From CAYFUR01 sp964346275 (GTDB lineage Bacteria > Sumerlaeota > Sumerlaeia > SLMS01): DNA of 64,000 nucleotides. The notes under the pieces are model-generated. The model did no database searches and was not told the DNA's origin. It worked only from the letters and a program-made list of their open reading frames with translations. Position numbers and translations under genes: made by a program. The DNA is taken from the NCBI GenBank assembly GCA_964346275.1, contig CAYFUR010000002.1:70068-134067 (forward strand), in the 5' to 3' direction. Shown one piece after another: positions 25,543 to 34,803 of the stretch. How positions within the stretch are numbered: position 1 is the first letter of the stretch; each line of letters begins with the position of its first letter.

Positions 25543-28115
25543 CAGTCCTGCTGCTCCTGGGAAGAACTGGCGACGTGATAGACCGTTCCCGAAACGCCGG
25601 GCAAGGTGATTGTCATCGTATGAGAAGGCCAGATGCTTCTCGACGCCGCGGGACCATAGAGCAAGTCCACCTCGGCAAAGCCCTCCGGCAGAATATCCGC
25701 GGGGGCTTCGATCGTCAGGATTTGTTTCTCACTGCTGTTGTTCATGACGACAAGCAGGGCGGAATTTTCCCCGGGTAGAGAGCGGAGGTATCCAAAGGAA
25801 TCCTTCTCGTCGTCGGCCAGGACCGTGCGATAATTTCCCCGGCGAAGCTCGGGATGTTCCGCGCGAAGATGGAACAGCTCGCGGAATGTTTCGCGGAGCC
25901 CCGAATCGATCCGGTAGCCGGGGTTTTCATAGGGCATGAGGCCGGGCCACCACATGGGCAGACGGCACATGGGATCGTCGGCGCCATACATGCCCACTTC
26001 GGTGCCGTACCAAATCATCGGGGCGCCGACATACGTGGTCTGAAAAAGCGCCATCAGAGCCAGGCGCTCGAAATGGGCCGGTTTGGGGCGCGTATAGTCG
26101 TAGTCTTCGCCGCCGGGATCCTGGATTCGGTTCTCCCCGTCATAGGGGCGGTCGGGGTTCTTGATGCGGGAAGACCACCGATCGGTGTCGTGGCTGTCGT
26201 AGAGATTCTGCTGCACGTATGTCGTTGCGCGGGGATACTGCGTCCTCAGCCAGCCGAGGCGCCGGTCGAATTCCGTGGCGCTGATCTTTTCTTCCTTGTC
26301 CGCAAAGAAATTGAAGGCGCGGCGCGAGAAGGGATAATTCATCAGGGCATCAAAGGTCTCGCCATCGACCCACTGGGGCTCGACTTGCCAGACCTCGCCG
26401 ACGATATACGCGTCGGGATTGATGGATTTGACGTGGTCGCGCCAGTTCTCCCAGAAGACCTTGGGAATCTCGAAGGGGACATCGAGGCGCCAGCCATCCA
26501 CGCCATCGCTGGGATCGCCGTCGCCATTCGGGTCCATCCATCGGCTGGTCACATCGTATATATGCTGGCGAAGGCTTTCCGAAGCCAGGCCGTGTTCCTC
26601 GTTTTTGCGGAATTCCGGCAGGCCGTCGAAACCGGCCCAGCCCTCGTATTCAAAGGGCTCCCAGCTTTCGATGATATACCAGTCGGCAAAAGGCGAATCC
26701 TTTCCGTTTTCCTTCACGTCGAGAAACGGCACCGCGTCGTCGCCGAGGTGGTTGAAAACACCGTCGATGATAATGCGCATATCGCGTTTGTGGGCTTCTT
26801 CCACCAGATCGAGAAACTTCTGATCGGATTCGTTGAACTCCCAGGTGGACGCATCGAGAAGGTTTTCCTTCTCCGCGGATTCGGCGAACTCGCCGGCGAC
26901 GCCATAGCCGTCATCGGCATGCACAAAGCTCTTGCCATTGTATTTATGGGCGCTCGTCGCCTCGAAAACCGGGTTCAAGTAGAGCGCGTTGATGCCCAGA
27001 GAGTCCAGGTAGTCCAGGCGGTCGATCACGCCCTGGAAGTCTCCTCCGTATAGACGCGACCAGATATCGGGAAAATTGTTTCCGTCGCCGTCATAGGTAA
27101 AGAGTTCCTCGGCGGAGAGCTTGCCTTCCCCCGGCACCGTAAAGAAATCGAGGGTCCAGGGGCGTGTTTCCTCCGATCGGCCCGTGCCGGCGGTATATTC
27201 CGGGTTGTTCATGGGATCGCCGTCGCGAAAGCGGTCCACCATGATCTGATACCAGATGGCGTCGCGGGCCCAATCGGGCGTTTCGGCTTGCGGGATGCCT
27301 TCCCAGCGAACCGGGAAGGCCTTCTCCGTGGTGGCGGATGCGCCCCCGTCGTGGAGTTTGAAATGATAACCCGCAGGCGCACTTTGTCCCTGTTCGCTGA
27401 AAAGATGGTACTCCCAGTAATCGAACAGCTCGTCCGTGCCGGTCAGGATCATTTCCGCCTGCCCCGTTTCCTGGCCTTGCTGGTCAACAAAAACGATTTC
27501 CGCGCGTTGGATATCATCTCGAAGAATTCGGAATCGGATAAGGGCATCGCCCTCAGAGGCGGCATCGTAAAAGGTAAAATCATCCTGGTGGTGCTCGAAC
27601 CCGCGCATCTCGATCCTGCCGTCCCCTTTGGCGACCTCCAGGCCGCCAAGCATGGCGAAAACGCCCAGGCGAAGCACGGAGTTCTCGCCGCCGTGCCCGT
27701 CCGGTGTGCCAGCCGGGTTTTGCGGGTCGGAATACCACCCATCCTCCCCCGCCGCGAACTTGTAGAGATGCTCGCCGGCAGAGAGCGTAGCCGTTGCCGC
27801 GTAGATGCCGTCTTGATCGGAGTCCGTCATGGGATGGCTGGTTCTGTTCCATGCGTTGAAGCTTCCCACGAGGGCGGGATTCTCCGGCTCAGCCTCGGGA
27901 TCCCATTGGAATTCCACATCATAGAGACCGCCGCCAATGCTCCAGGCCTGGACGCTCGGAGGGGTGGGGAAGTCCACTGGCGTGCGGGTTTCGGAAGCTT
28001 CGCCGGGCACGGGTCCAGCCTGCGGGGACGCGGGGTTTATCACCAAGAAGGTGGCCGCGCAAGCCACTAGAACGGTGGAAAAAGGGACGGTTTTCAGTCT
28101 CATGAAGGCTCTCAT
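25542..28115 (-). CDS. Secreted GH13 alpha-amylase/neopullulanase-type enzyme
   Basis: 857 residues with an N-terminal signal peptide (about 1-32). Residues ~55-150 are a CBM48/E-set-like domain (ALVGSFNAWN); ~165-270 a neopullulanase-type N-domain; ~285-760 the GH13 barrel. Catalytic residues are intact: nucleophile D545 (GWRLDV), acid/base E574 (IVGEVW) and D643 (YDSHDTDR); region I is DGVFNHLG. The domain order and MPL-type motifs fit subfamily 20 (neopullulanase/cyclomaltodextrinase/maltogenic amylase), acting on starch or maltodextrins outside the cytoplasm. First gene of the operon with malF/malG-like and SBP-NodB genes. ATG at 28103 is an alternative start. A GTATAGAC octamer (27048) lies inside. 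Confidence 0.93.
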   Translation of the reverse strand: MRAFMRLKTVPFSTVLVACAATFLVINPASPQAGPVPGEASETRTPVDFPTPPSVQAWSIGGGLYDVEFQWDPEAEPENPALVGSFNAWNRTSHPMTDSDQDGIYAATATLSAGEHLYKFAAGEDGWYSDPQNPAGTPDGHGGENSVLRLGVFAMLGGLEVAKGDGRIEMRGFEHHQDDFTFYDAASEGDALIRFRILRDDIQRAEIVFVDQQGQETGQAEMILTGTDELFDYWEYHLFSEQGQSAPAGYHFKLHDGGASATTEKAFPVRWEGIPQAETPDWARDAIWYQIMVDRFRDGDPMNNPEYTAGTGRSEETRPWTLDFFTVPGEGKLSAEELFTYDGDGNNFPDIWSRLYGGDFQGVIDRLDYLDSLGINALYLNPVFEATSAHKYNGKSFVHADDGYGVAGEFAESAEKENLLDASTWEFNESDQKFLDLVEEAHKRDMRIIIDGVFNHLGDDAVPFLDVKENGKDSPFADWYIIESWEPFEYEGWAGFDGLPEFRKNEEHGLASESLRQHIYDVTSRWMDPNGDGDPSDGVDGWRLDVPFEIPKVFWENWRDHVKSINPDAYIVGEVWQVEPQWVDGETFDALMNYPFSRRAFNFFADKEEKISATEFDRRLGWLRTQYPRATTYVQQNLYDSHDTDRWSSRIKNPDRPYDGENRIQDPGGEDYDYTRPKPAHFERLALMALFQTTYVGAPMIWYGTEVGMYGADDPMCRLPMWWPGLMPYENPGYRIDSGLRETFRELFHLRAEHPELRRGNYRTVLADDEKDSFGYLRSLPGENSALLVVMNNSSEKQILTIEAPADILPEGFAEVDLLYGPAASRSIWPSHTMTITLPGVSGTVYHVASSSQEQQD

Positions 28116-28123
28116 TGGGAATC

Positions 28124-28140
28124 AAAAAGTCGCGCAAAAA
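28124..28140. promoter_or_regulatory. 17-bp element AAAAAGTCGCGCAAAAA upstream of the starch operon
   Basis: Ends 9 bases before the GH13 start codon. An identical 17-mer occurs at 58565-58581 at the start of the GH38-locus binding-protein gene. It belongs to a wider group of TTGCGC/TTGCAC-containing sites in starch-locus spacers (for example TTGCACAAA at 28150-28158). Operator function is inference. Confidence 0.4.
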
Positions 28141-28294
28141 GACAAACTATTGCACAAATCAAAAGAGAGGAGCGCGCCAGGCCAATTCGTCCGGAATAGT
28201 CCAGGAGGTTCCTGTTAAGATGGGGATTGGAGCGGCACACATGCCTCAGGTCAAGAGTAACTTGTTTCGTGACAATGCGCGTGGAATAAAGATA

Positions 28295-28307
28295 TGTGTG
28301 CAAAAAT
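28295..28307. promoter_or_regulatory. TGTGTGCAAAAAT element upstream of the lipoprotein amylase
   Basis: A TTGCAC-family sequence in the 276-base divergent spacer 28116-28391, about 85 bases before the amylase start. It matches the TGTGCAAAAT element at 32011. The amylase ribosome-binding site is GGAAGGAG at 28377-28384. Confidence 0.35.
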
Positions 28308-28391
28308 TACCTTCGATTGAACAGCCGCTTGACCTGGCCCCGGCGCCCGTCTAACGTGCCGTTTATTCTCCGACCCGGAAGGAGTCGCTCG

Positions 28392-30827
28392 ATGAAGCGT
28401 TGCCTGTCCCTTACCCTGGCTTTTCTGCTGGCTGGCTGCTCGGGGCTTGTTCCCTGGCAGACGGAAGACCGTCCGCCGGCGAAATCGAAAATTATCTGGC
28501 AAAAAGATGGAAGCCCGGTCCCGCTGGATGCCGTTCGGCTGACATCGGGCGAGAGCAAATCGGTCCCGCTGGTCGGCAGCGCCGGGGAGGAGATCCTGGA
28601 CATCGTTGATGTGGATGGCCCGGACTTTCTGGAGCTGGCGCCGGACGAAGAGAGAAATCGCATCACCATCAAGTCGATGAAGGGAGCAGGCGGCTCCGGT
28701 CTTGTTCGCGTTACTGTCAAAACGATACTTGGGGAAAAGACCCTTGCCTTCCCGGTCGTCGTGAAAGAGCTGCCTCTCACCACATTCACCTACGATCCGC
28801 CGGAGGGGAAGGACGTGGAGCAAGTGAATCTGGCCGGGGATTTCAACGGCTGGAGTTCCAACGCCGATCCGTTCACCGAAACCGCTGATGGAACCTTCAC
28901 CCTTGAAAAGGGCATATCGCCAGGGACGTGGAGCTATAAGTTCGTGGTGGATGGCGAGTGGATCTCCGACCCCTCGAACCCGAGGACAGACAGCAGCGGA
29001 TACGGAAACTCGATCATCACCGTGGAGGGCGAGAAGGTCGAAGAGCTGGATTTCGCGGTCTTGAATTCCGACATGCCAGGCAGCGGACCCCAGGGCGCTT
29101 TCCGGGCGATGCTCAACCGCGGCGAGCGTCTCGTTCCGGACTCGATCCATCTGATCGTGAATAACCGCCTTATGGACGGCAGTGCCTATACGGCCGATAC
29201 GGAATCGGGGACGATTCGCTTTGAAGTGCCTTCCAGCGGCTGGTTTTCCGAGAACTATGCCTGCGTTCGGGCCAAGACGACCAGCGGACGGTCGGGAGTC
29301 GTTTCCGCCTTTTTCACCCACAAAGGCGCGCCGCGTTCCCCTCGTGACGAGATCATCTACTATACATTGACCGATCGCTTCCGCGACGGCGATCCGGAAC
29401 TGAACAACCCGGCGGATGATCCACGGGTCGGCCGCCTGGCCAATTACCTCGGCGGCGACTGGGCCGGCATTCGGGAGAAAATCGATGAAGGATACTTCGA
29501 TGAACTGGGGGTGACAACGCTCTGGATTTCACCACCCAACAAGAACACCCCAAAGGTGGAACAGGAATCGATCGAGCCGGGCCGATTCTTCACGTCCTAC
29601 CATGGCTACTGGCCAATTTCTTCCACGGAAACGAACGAACAATTCGGAACCATGGAAGACCTGCGGGGACTTGTCTCCGCCGCTCATGAGCATGACGTCG
29701 CGGTGTTGCTGGATTTCGTCGTGAACCACGTCCATGAAGACCACCCCATCTACCAGCGCCACCCCGATTGGAACACGCCGCTCATCCTTCCCGACGGCGA
29801 AAAAAACATCCGCCTGTTCGACGAGCATCCGTTGACGACCTGGTTCGATACCTTTCTGCCAACGCTGAACTATAAGGGGAACGACCGGATCCACAAGATC
29901 ATGCAGGACAATGCCGTCTATTGGATGGAAGAAACCGGTGCGGATGGGTTTCGACAGGATGCCGTCAAACACATCCCCATGGAATTCTGGCGGGGACTGA
30001 CGGCCCGCCTGAACGAGGAATTCCCCGACCGCCTTGTCTACCAGGTGGGCGAAACCATCTCCGGCTACGACACCGTCGCCAAATACGTCGGGGCGGACCT
30101 GATGCCGGGCCAGTTTGATTTTCCCGGGTACTTTGACATGCGCGATGTCATCGCCCGCGGCGAGGCTCCCATGTCGAACATTGCCGAGTCCTTTGCCAAG
30201 GCCAAGCGCTACTATCCCGCGTCCACCACCATGAGCCCCCTCATCGGCAATCATGATGTGACGCGCTTCATGGCTTTTGCCGATGGAGACGTGCCCCCGG
30301 GAACGGATGAGAAAGAACTGGGCTATGAGAACCCGCCGGTCGTGGACCACGAAAGCAGCTACAATAAACTGCGCCTCGCCTATGCCTGGCTCATGACCGT
30401 GCCGGGCGCGCCGATGATCTATTACGGCGACGAGATCGGCATGACAGGAGCGGGGGATCCGGATAACCGGCGGCCGATGATCTGGCGGGACTGGTCGGAG
30501 GAGCAGCGAGCCACTTTCGACACCGTGTCCGCTCTTGCGAAGGCGCGCCACGGATCGGTGGCGCTTCGCCGCGGCGCCGTGCAGGTTCTCCACGCGGCGG
30601 AGGAGCGCGTTGTCTATGCGCGCGTGGCACCGGAGGAAGTGGTGCTGGTGGCGCTGACCCGCGAGCCGGAAACCGGCTCAATCACGCTGGTGCTGCCGGA
30701 ATACTGGGGCCAGCCTCTGTCGATCACGCCGCTTGTCGATGGGCCCTCCAACGCATTGCTGGAAGAGTCGCGCCTGCGGATCACCGATCCGGCCTGGGGC
30801 TACGGTATTTGGAAGCTCAACTGGTAG
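28392..30827 (+). CDS. GH13 alpha-amylase lipoprotein with CBM48-like domain
   Basis: 811 residues from the ATG at 28392 (MKRCLSLTLA), lipobox LAG-Cys16, so it is anchored to a membrane, probably the outer membrane. After ~110 residues with no clear fold comes a CBM48-like domain (VNLAGDFNGWSS ... WSYKFVVDGEW), then a second short beta domain and the GH13 barrel (from about residue 320, DEIIYYTLTDRFRDGD). Catalytic residues: D523 (GFRQDAVKH), E554 (QVGETI), D622 (IGNHDVTRF). It should cut starch at the cell surface to feed the divergent importer. GGAAGGAG precedes the start. A strong terminator follows. Confidence 0.93.
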   Translation: MKRCLSLTLAFLLAGCSGLVPWQTEDRPPAKSKIIWQKDGSPVPLDAVRLTSGESKSVPLVGSAGEEILDIVDVDGPDFLELAPDEERNRITIKSMKGAGGSGLVRVTVKTILGEKTLAFPVVVKELPLTTFTYDPPEGKDVEQVNLAGDFNGWSSNADPFTETADGTFTLEKGISPGTWSYKFVVDGEWISDPSNPRTDSSGYGNSIITVEGEKVEELDFAVLNSDMPGSGPQGAFRAMLNRGERLVPDSIHLIVNNRLMDGSAYTADTESGTIRFEVPSSGWFSENYACVRAKTTSGRSGVVSAFFTHKGAPRSPRDEIIYYTLTDRFRDGDPELNNPADDPRVGRLANYLGGDWAGIREKIDEGYFDELGVTTLWISPPNKNTPKVEQESIEPGRFFTSYHGYWPISSTETNEQFGTMEDLRGLVSAAHEHDVAVLLDFVVNHVHEDHPIYQRHPDWNTPLILPDGEKNIRLFDEHPLTTWFDTFLPTLNYKGNDRIHKIMQDNAVYWMEETGADGFRQDAVKHIPMEFWRGLTARLNEEFPDRLVYQVGETISGYDTVAKYVGADLMPGQFDFPGYFDMRDVIARGEAPMSNIAESFAKAKRYYPASTTMSPLIGNHDVTRFMAFADGDVPPGTDEKELGYENPPVVDHESSYNKLRLAYAWLMTVPGAPMIYYGDEIGMTGAGDPDNRRPMIWRDWSEEQRATFDTVSALAKARHGSVALRRGAVQVLHAAEERVVYARVAPEEVVLVALTREPETGSITLVLPEYWGQPLSITPLVDGPSNALLEESRLRITDPAWGYGIWKLNW

Positions 30828-30850
30828 TGGCGAGTGCTTCAGGGACGTAA

Positions 30851-30883
30851 GAAAGGGGCCGCGCAGTTCGCGCGGCCCCTTTC
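30851..30883. terminator. Bidirectional terminator between convergent genes
   Basis: A perfect 14-bp stem GAAAGGGGCCGCGC/GCGCGGCCCCTTTC with a 5-base loop AGTTC, between the lipoprotein amylase (+) and the secreted protein gene ending at 30911 (-). Confidence 0.85.
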
Positions 30884-30910
30884 CCGTGTTGTGAGGTCCT
30901 GTCTCTCAGG

Positions 30911-31843
30911 TCACTCGAGGAGCGACCAATCGTTCACCGAGCTGTTGGTGGAGAGCGTATAGGTCACGAAGCCGATGCCCGAGGCATCCAGATCAGGATC
31001 GGTTGCGAGGTGATCCGAACCGGACTGGGCCGACCAGGGCGGCAGGGTCTGGTTCGACCAGAAATCGCCATTGCCGCTTGTATATGCGCAGATGATGTTC
31101 AGGTCCTCATTTGGCCCCGGAGCTGAACTGCCGAGAAGAGAGAGTGGAATCACCAGCTCAACCCCGGTGGTCACCGCGCCCGGGTTGCCGGATGTGGTGT
31201 AGGGGCCGCCGGGGGGCGCGCCATCGACTCCAGCGGTGTTCGAGCCATCGTAGGCCATTTGGATGGTTGCGGAGCCAGTATCGATGGCGGGATTGGTTGA
31301 CGCGCCGGTATCGAAGTTGCCAAAAGCGGTTGTGGAGGGGGTGCCGGCGAAAACGTCCGCATCCTGATAGCGCCAGTCGAGGTCGCTGTCGCCGCCATCG
31401 TCAAAGACCTTGTAGGCGAGGAGATAATCCAGATTGAAGCCGGTGGGGAACGTCGTGCCGCCGATGCCTGTTCCCGTGCCGTTGGTGTTGAAGTAACCAT
31501 CGGCGCCGTCGATGCCTGCAAAGACGCCATCGCTGCCGCCCGTTTCGGGAACACTATCAATAGCAACGAGAAGGATGTTGCCGTTTCCTTCGATATTGCC
31601 GGTCACCATCAGATAAAGGTTGGTGCCATCGTTATCGATGTAAAGAGCATCGAGTTCGCCACCGTCGCTGAGGACGCTGCCATTGCCGGCGTTGCCAAAG
31701 CTGGTGTCCTGAGTCTGAACGGAAACCGCGGTGCCATAGATTGCGGCGTCGAGGCTCCCATCGATTGTCGGCTGGGCGAGTGCCGAGCCAGAGGCCGCAA
31801 CAAGACCGGCGGCCAGAATGCTGGCAAAGATTTGTTTTTTCAT
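30911..31843 (-). CDS. Secreted beta-rich protein with C-terminal V-x-D-W-x-L tail
   Basis: 310 residues from the ATG at 31843, with AAGGAG 8 bases upstream. Signal peptide MKKQIFASILAAG...ALA, cleavage near residue 23. The mature protein is Gly/Asp/Thr-rich with a CBM9/DOMON-like pattern: PTIDGSLDAAIYG, then ALYIDNDGTNLYLMVTGNIE. No catalytic motif seen. It ends SSVNDWSLLE, matching the tails of two other exported proteins here (ends at 32118 and 50832). Its position between starch genes suggests a surface or extracellular glycan-related role, but nothing in the sequence proves it. TGCAAA-type elements lie upstream at 32011-32040. Confidence 0.7.
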   Translation of the reverse strand: MKKQIFASILAAGLVAASGSALAQPTIDGSLDAAIYGTAVSVQTQDTSFGNAGNGSVLSDGGELDALYIDNDGTNLYLMVTGNIEGNGNILLVAIDSVPETGGSDGVFAGIDGADGYFNTNGTGTGIGGTTFPTGFNLDYLLAYKVFDDGGDSDLDWRYQDADVFAGTPSTTAFGNFDTGASTNPAIDTGSATIQMAYDGSNTAGVDGAPPGGPYTTSGNPGAVTTGVELVIPLSLLGSSAPGPNEDLNIICAYTSGNGDFWSNQTLPPWSAQSGSDHLATDPDLDASGIGFVTYTLSTNSSVNDWSLLE

Positions 31844-32010
31844 ACCGAATGCTCCTTCAGAATGTGGGTCTTGCAAATGAATAGAATAGGAATGCAAAGG
31901 AATGCCTCCTAACGCAAGCTAAAAAATAGACCGGGCCAATTCTTTTTCGAGGATTGTTTCCATAACAGCAAAAAAAGGGGAAATTTGACGGTTTTGGCCG
32001 TCTAAGAATC

Positions 32011-32040
32011 TGTGCAAAATCATGCAAACAAAATATTTGC
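32011..32040. promoter_or_regulatory. TGTGCAAAAT / ATGCAAACA / ATTTGC cluster
   Basis: Three TGCAAA-type cores within 30 bases in the 274-base spacer upstream of the secreted protein gene starting at 31843. Comparable clusters occur at 34543-34563, 34704-34722 and 36384-36413. Candidate operator region; the cognate regulator is not in the window. Confidence 0.35.
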
Positions 32041-32052
32041 GGCCCATAGGAA

Positions 32053-32081
32053 GCCGCTCCCGCCTCAAAGGCGGGAGCGGC
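32053..32081 (-). terminator. Hairpin after the X25-domain protein gene
   Basis: A perfect 12-bp GC-rich stem GCCGCTCCCGCC/GGCGGGAGCGGC with loop TCAAA, 37 bases past the stop at 32118. There is no T-run on the minus strand, so it may work as a weak terminator or mRNA-stabilising hairpin. Confidence 0.55.
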
Positions 32082-32117
32082 AGCTTGCATCATTTCGCCC
32101 AGGAAGGAGCGAAGGAT

Positions 32118-33719
32118 TTAGTAAAGCGTCCAGTCAGTGACTGACGTTGCGACCGGGACGTTCGAGTCGAAGTATTCGCCGCGATCCGGGTCGGCGAGGG
32201 CCTTCGTGCCCGTCAGGTCCACGCCAACACGGCCAGTGGCCGTGTCGATCTTGAAGGTGTGGTCGGCTCCGCCGGTGAAGGTGAAGCTGGCGGCGCTGTT
32301 GTTACCGGTGATGGTGAGGCCATCCAGCGGTCCGCCGAACTGGATATCAAATCCGGTGTCGCCGGCGCCGGTGCGCTGGCCAACGGCTTTCACATCCGCC
32401 GTGAAATCCCCGGAGTCGGCAAGCTCCGTCAGCGTGACGGAAAAGATGCCATCGTTAGCTGCTGTGTCAGGAGTGGAGCCGTCGTCCGCCGCGTCCATGG
32501 CGGGAGCGGCCGCATTGAAATCGGTCGAGCCGAATTCGCTTTGCCAGTCGCCAACGGGCTGGACCTTGTCCCATGTGTTGAGGGGGTCGCGCGTGTCGGC
32601 ATCGAGCACGACAACGAAGTCGGTGGCGGGCTCGTAGCCATCGGTGTAGTCGTTGGTGTCAAACAACACCAGGATCTCCTGGCCGTCGCTGGTCGTGGTG
32701 AAGGGATAGTTGCCCGTATCGGGGAAGGAACGGCCTTCGCCCTGGCGGACACGGACTTCGTAATCGTCAGCGGTGGCGATGGTAAAGAGTCCGGCATGGT
32801 AGGTTCCGCCTGTGATGCTGTCGGTATTGGGGGTCAGCTCGGTGGTGCTGTTGAACCCTTCCGACCACGCGGCCGACTGGGCGTAGAAAGGCGGACCGGG
32901 GGTAACGGACGGATTGTCGGCGCGGACGCGGCTTTCGTTCGAGTCATACTCGAAAGTGATCACGTCGGACGAATCCAGAACGGTGAAGGACAGGTTGCCG
33001 CCACCGCCCATGCCGGCGGTGCCGATGGAGCTGCCGCCGAAGGCCTCGTCAAACGTCACCTTAAACTCATACGCCCCATCGGAAACTCCGGTGAGAGTGC
33101 CGGAATAAATGCCATCGCCGCTTGCGGAGTCGGCGCCGGTGCCGTCATCGACGAGGGTAACGGCGTTTGCCCCAGCGGGGTCGAAATCCGTTCCGCCGAG
33201 TTCGTCCTGGAAGCTGCCGGTGACTTGGACGCTTGTGGCACTCTGGGCAAAGGCAGCATCGACATTCGTATAGACAAAGCCGACATTGGTTACGCCGGAT
33301 CCGGCGTCGGGAACGAAACCATCGTCCTGGGTGTTGGTGTCCACGAAGAAGGTGATGCTGTCGGTGGAGGTGAAGGAAGCGGGGACCGTGAATTTGGCGT
33401 CGTTGAAGCTGTCGGGAGCTTCGATGCCGAATCCGGAGGTCGAGGCCTTCCAGACGTAGGCGGCTCCGGGCGTGACGCCCATTTCGCCGACAGTGAGGGT
33501 CAGCTCGAAGACGCCGTTGCTGCCCACGTCGGTCAGTTCGTAGTCCCCGGCGGCGGCCGTTCCGCCCGACAGGGCGGCCCCGTTGCCGGGGTCCCAGTTG
33601 GGATCGGTGACTTCGCCCGTCACATAGACGGGATTTCCACCAAAAGGCTGGGCAAAAGCCATGCTGGTGGCCAGCGCGCTGAGGGCCAGTGTTGCGCCGA
33701 AGATCTGCAAATTACGCAT
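32118..33719 (-). CDS. Secreted protein with four X25/SusE-like tandem domains and C-terminal V-x-D-W-x-L tail
   Basis: 533 residues with a signal peptide ending AMAFA (about residue 23). The mature protein is built of about four beta-sandwich repeats (approx. 28-130, 160-285, 290-375, 385-500). Repeats carry the X25-type pattern seen in amylopullulanases and SusE/F-like proteins, e.g. VQVTGSFQDELGGTDFD ... GIYSGTLTGVSDGAYEFKV, and VQPVGDWQSEFGSTDFN ... GIFSVTLTEL. No catalytic residues, so a starch-binding or capture role is likely. It ends TSVTDWTLY. AAGGAG lies about 8 bases upstream. The upstream gene encodes a prepilin 98 bases away. Confidence 0.8.
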   Translation of the reverse strand: MRNLQIFGATLALSALATSMAFAQPFGGNPVYVTGEVTDPNWDPGNGAALSGGTAAAGDYELTDVGSNGVFELTLTVGEMGVTPGAAYVWKASTSGFGIEAPDSFNDAKFTVPASFTSTDSITFFVDTNTQDDGFVPDAGSGVTNVGFVYTNVDAAFAQSATSVQVTGSFQDELGGTDFDPAGANAVTLVDDGTGADSASGDGIYSGTLTGVSDGAYEFKVTFDEAFGGSSIGTAGMGGGGNLSFTVLDSSDVITFEYDSNESRVRADNPSVTPGPPFYAQSAAWSEGFNSTTELTPNTDSITGGTYHAGLFTIATADDYEVRVRQGEGRSFPDTGNYPFTTTSDGQEILVLFDTNDYTDGYEPATDFVVVLDADTRDPLNTWDKVQPVGDWQSEFGSTDFNAAAPAMDAADDGSTPDTAANDGIFSVTLTELADSGDFTADVKAVGQRTGAGDTGFDIQFGGPLDGLTITGNNSAASFTFTGGADHTFKIDTATGRVGVDLTGTKALADPDRGEYFDSNVPVATSVTDWTLY

Positions 33720-33761
33720 GAGGAGAACTCCTTTCCTCTTTCAAGGGTTTATTTATTTCCT

Positions 33762-33786
33762 CAGTGGGGAGAGCCTCTCCCCGCTG
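33762..33786 (-). terminator. Hairpin between prepilin and X25-protein genes
   Basis: An 11-bp stem with one wobble (CAGTGGGGAGA/TCTCCCCGCTG), 3-base loop GCC, 31 bases past the prepilin stop. Only short A/T-rich sequence follows, so partial termination or processing is possible. Confidence 0.5.
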
Positions 33787-33817
33787 ATTTCCCAGGTTTG
33801 TTTCCTTTAAGCGACTG

Positions 33818-34495
33818 TTACTTAAAGGAGGCCGGCTTATCGCTGAAGACCAGGATATCGCCCGCGGAAATGGTCCCATTGGTGGGATCATAGATGGCGG
33901 CCGGCTGCACCGCCTTCGGATTGGTGCTATCGCGGTCGTCCACATTGTTGGGGCCGACGCTCTTCATTTCCCAGGCACCGCTGGTTTCAATGGCCTGGCG
34001 GGCCGCCGGGGCAATGAGCGCGCCGCCGATGAGATACTGGCTGCGGTCTTCCTGGTAATTATCATCCACATCGTTCCCATCGCCATCGGTGGAGAGGCCC
34101 GGCGAGTGGCGGGCGCGGATGTAGAGGTAAGACGTCAGTTCCGTGGCGATTTTCTCGTCGCCGCCGGTGCCGAATTCTTCCTTCCAGGGCGAAGAGGGAA
34201 GGCTGGTGATGTAAGAAATCGGCGTCGTCATGCGGAGTGGACCGAGAACGCCATTGTTGACTTCGGCGACACCAAAGTCTGTTTCGGGATACGCATTGTT
34301 ATCAATGCGGTAGGACTCGAGGGCCGTCCGCATGGAGCGAACGTCCGCCAGGGTCCGGGAGACCTTGGAGCGGGTCTGTGCTTCCAGAAAGTTCGGAACG
34401 GCGATCGCGGCAAGGATCGCAATAATTGCGACCACGATCAGCAACTCGATCAGGGTGAAGGCACGGCGTTGTTCACGCAAATCCAGGAATTTCAT
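33818..34495 (-). CDS. Type IV prepilin / type II pseudopilin-like protein
   Basis: 225 residues from the ATG at 34495 (MKFLDLREQ). A class III leader is followed by RRA|FTLIELLIVVAIIAILAAIAVP: the N-methylation/assembly helix with Glu at +5. The -1 residue is Ala instead of the usual Gly. The helix continues NFLEAQTRSKVSRTLADVRS, then 'IDNNAYP', a combination common in prepilins of Planctomycetes-, Lentisphaerae- and Sumerlaeota-like bacteria. The C-terminal ~150 residues form a beta-rich, Asp-rich head. It lies far from the pilus assembly genes (1-2848) and just upstream of a secreted glycan-binding gene. Confidence 0.88.
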   Translation of the reverse strand: MKFLDLREQRRAFTLIELLIVVAIIAILAAIAVPNFLEAQTRSKVSRTLADVRSMRTALESYRIDNNAYPETDFGVAEVNNGVLGPLRMTTPISYITSLPSSPWKEEFGTGGDEKIATELTSYLYIRARHSPGLSTDGDGNDVDDNYQEDRSQYLIGGALIAPAARQAIETSGAWEMKSVGPNNVDDRDSTNPKAVQPAAIYDPTNGTISAGDILVFSDKPASFK

Positions 34496-34803
34496 GAGGG
34501 AACCTCTTTCATTTGGAATGTTCAGCCAGTTTGGGCCCGCCTTTTGTGCGCATTTTTTGCACATTTCAGGAAAGCTTAATCTCTGGCAAATAACCACCTT
34601 TGGGAATCTCGGGATGTGAAAAACGACCGGGATTTTTCAGGCCGTGTTGTTTCGGCTCCGGTTTCTTCCCAGGCAAAATTCGCATCCTGATTTCTGCCGA
34701 TTCTGTGCACACTTGCACGCAATCGATTGTCTATCTTTAGAGCGTTCCGTTTTGCAAGTCAAAAGATTTCTGATCATGCAGAGGCAAAATAAATCACCTG
34801 GCC
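34496..34803. promoter_or_regulatory. Spacer upstream of the prepilin gene with repeated TTGCAC elements
   Basis: 308 bases without a gene, between the end of the cytoplasmic amylase gene and the prepilin start. It contains TTTGTGCGCA (34543-34552), TTTTGCACA (34556-34563), TGTGCACA (34704-34711), TTGCACGCAA (34713-34722) and TTTTGCAA (34750-34757). The clustering suggests operator sites for a regulator of the starch genes; no -35/-10 pair is convincing. Confidence 0.4.

Noticed and set aside
32259..33893. 544-codon open frame opposite the X25-domain gene
   Set aside because: Gly/Val/Asp-rich shadow of a GC-skewed gene; the minus-strand frame has a signal peptide, repeats and ribosome-binding site.
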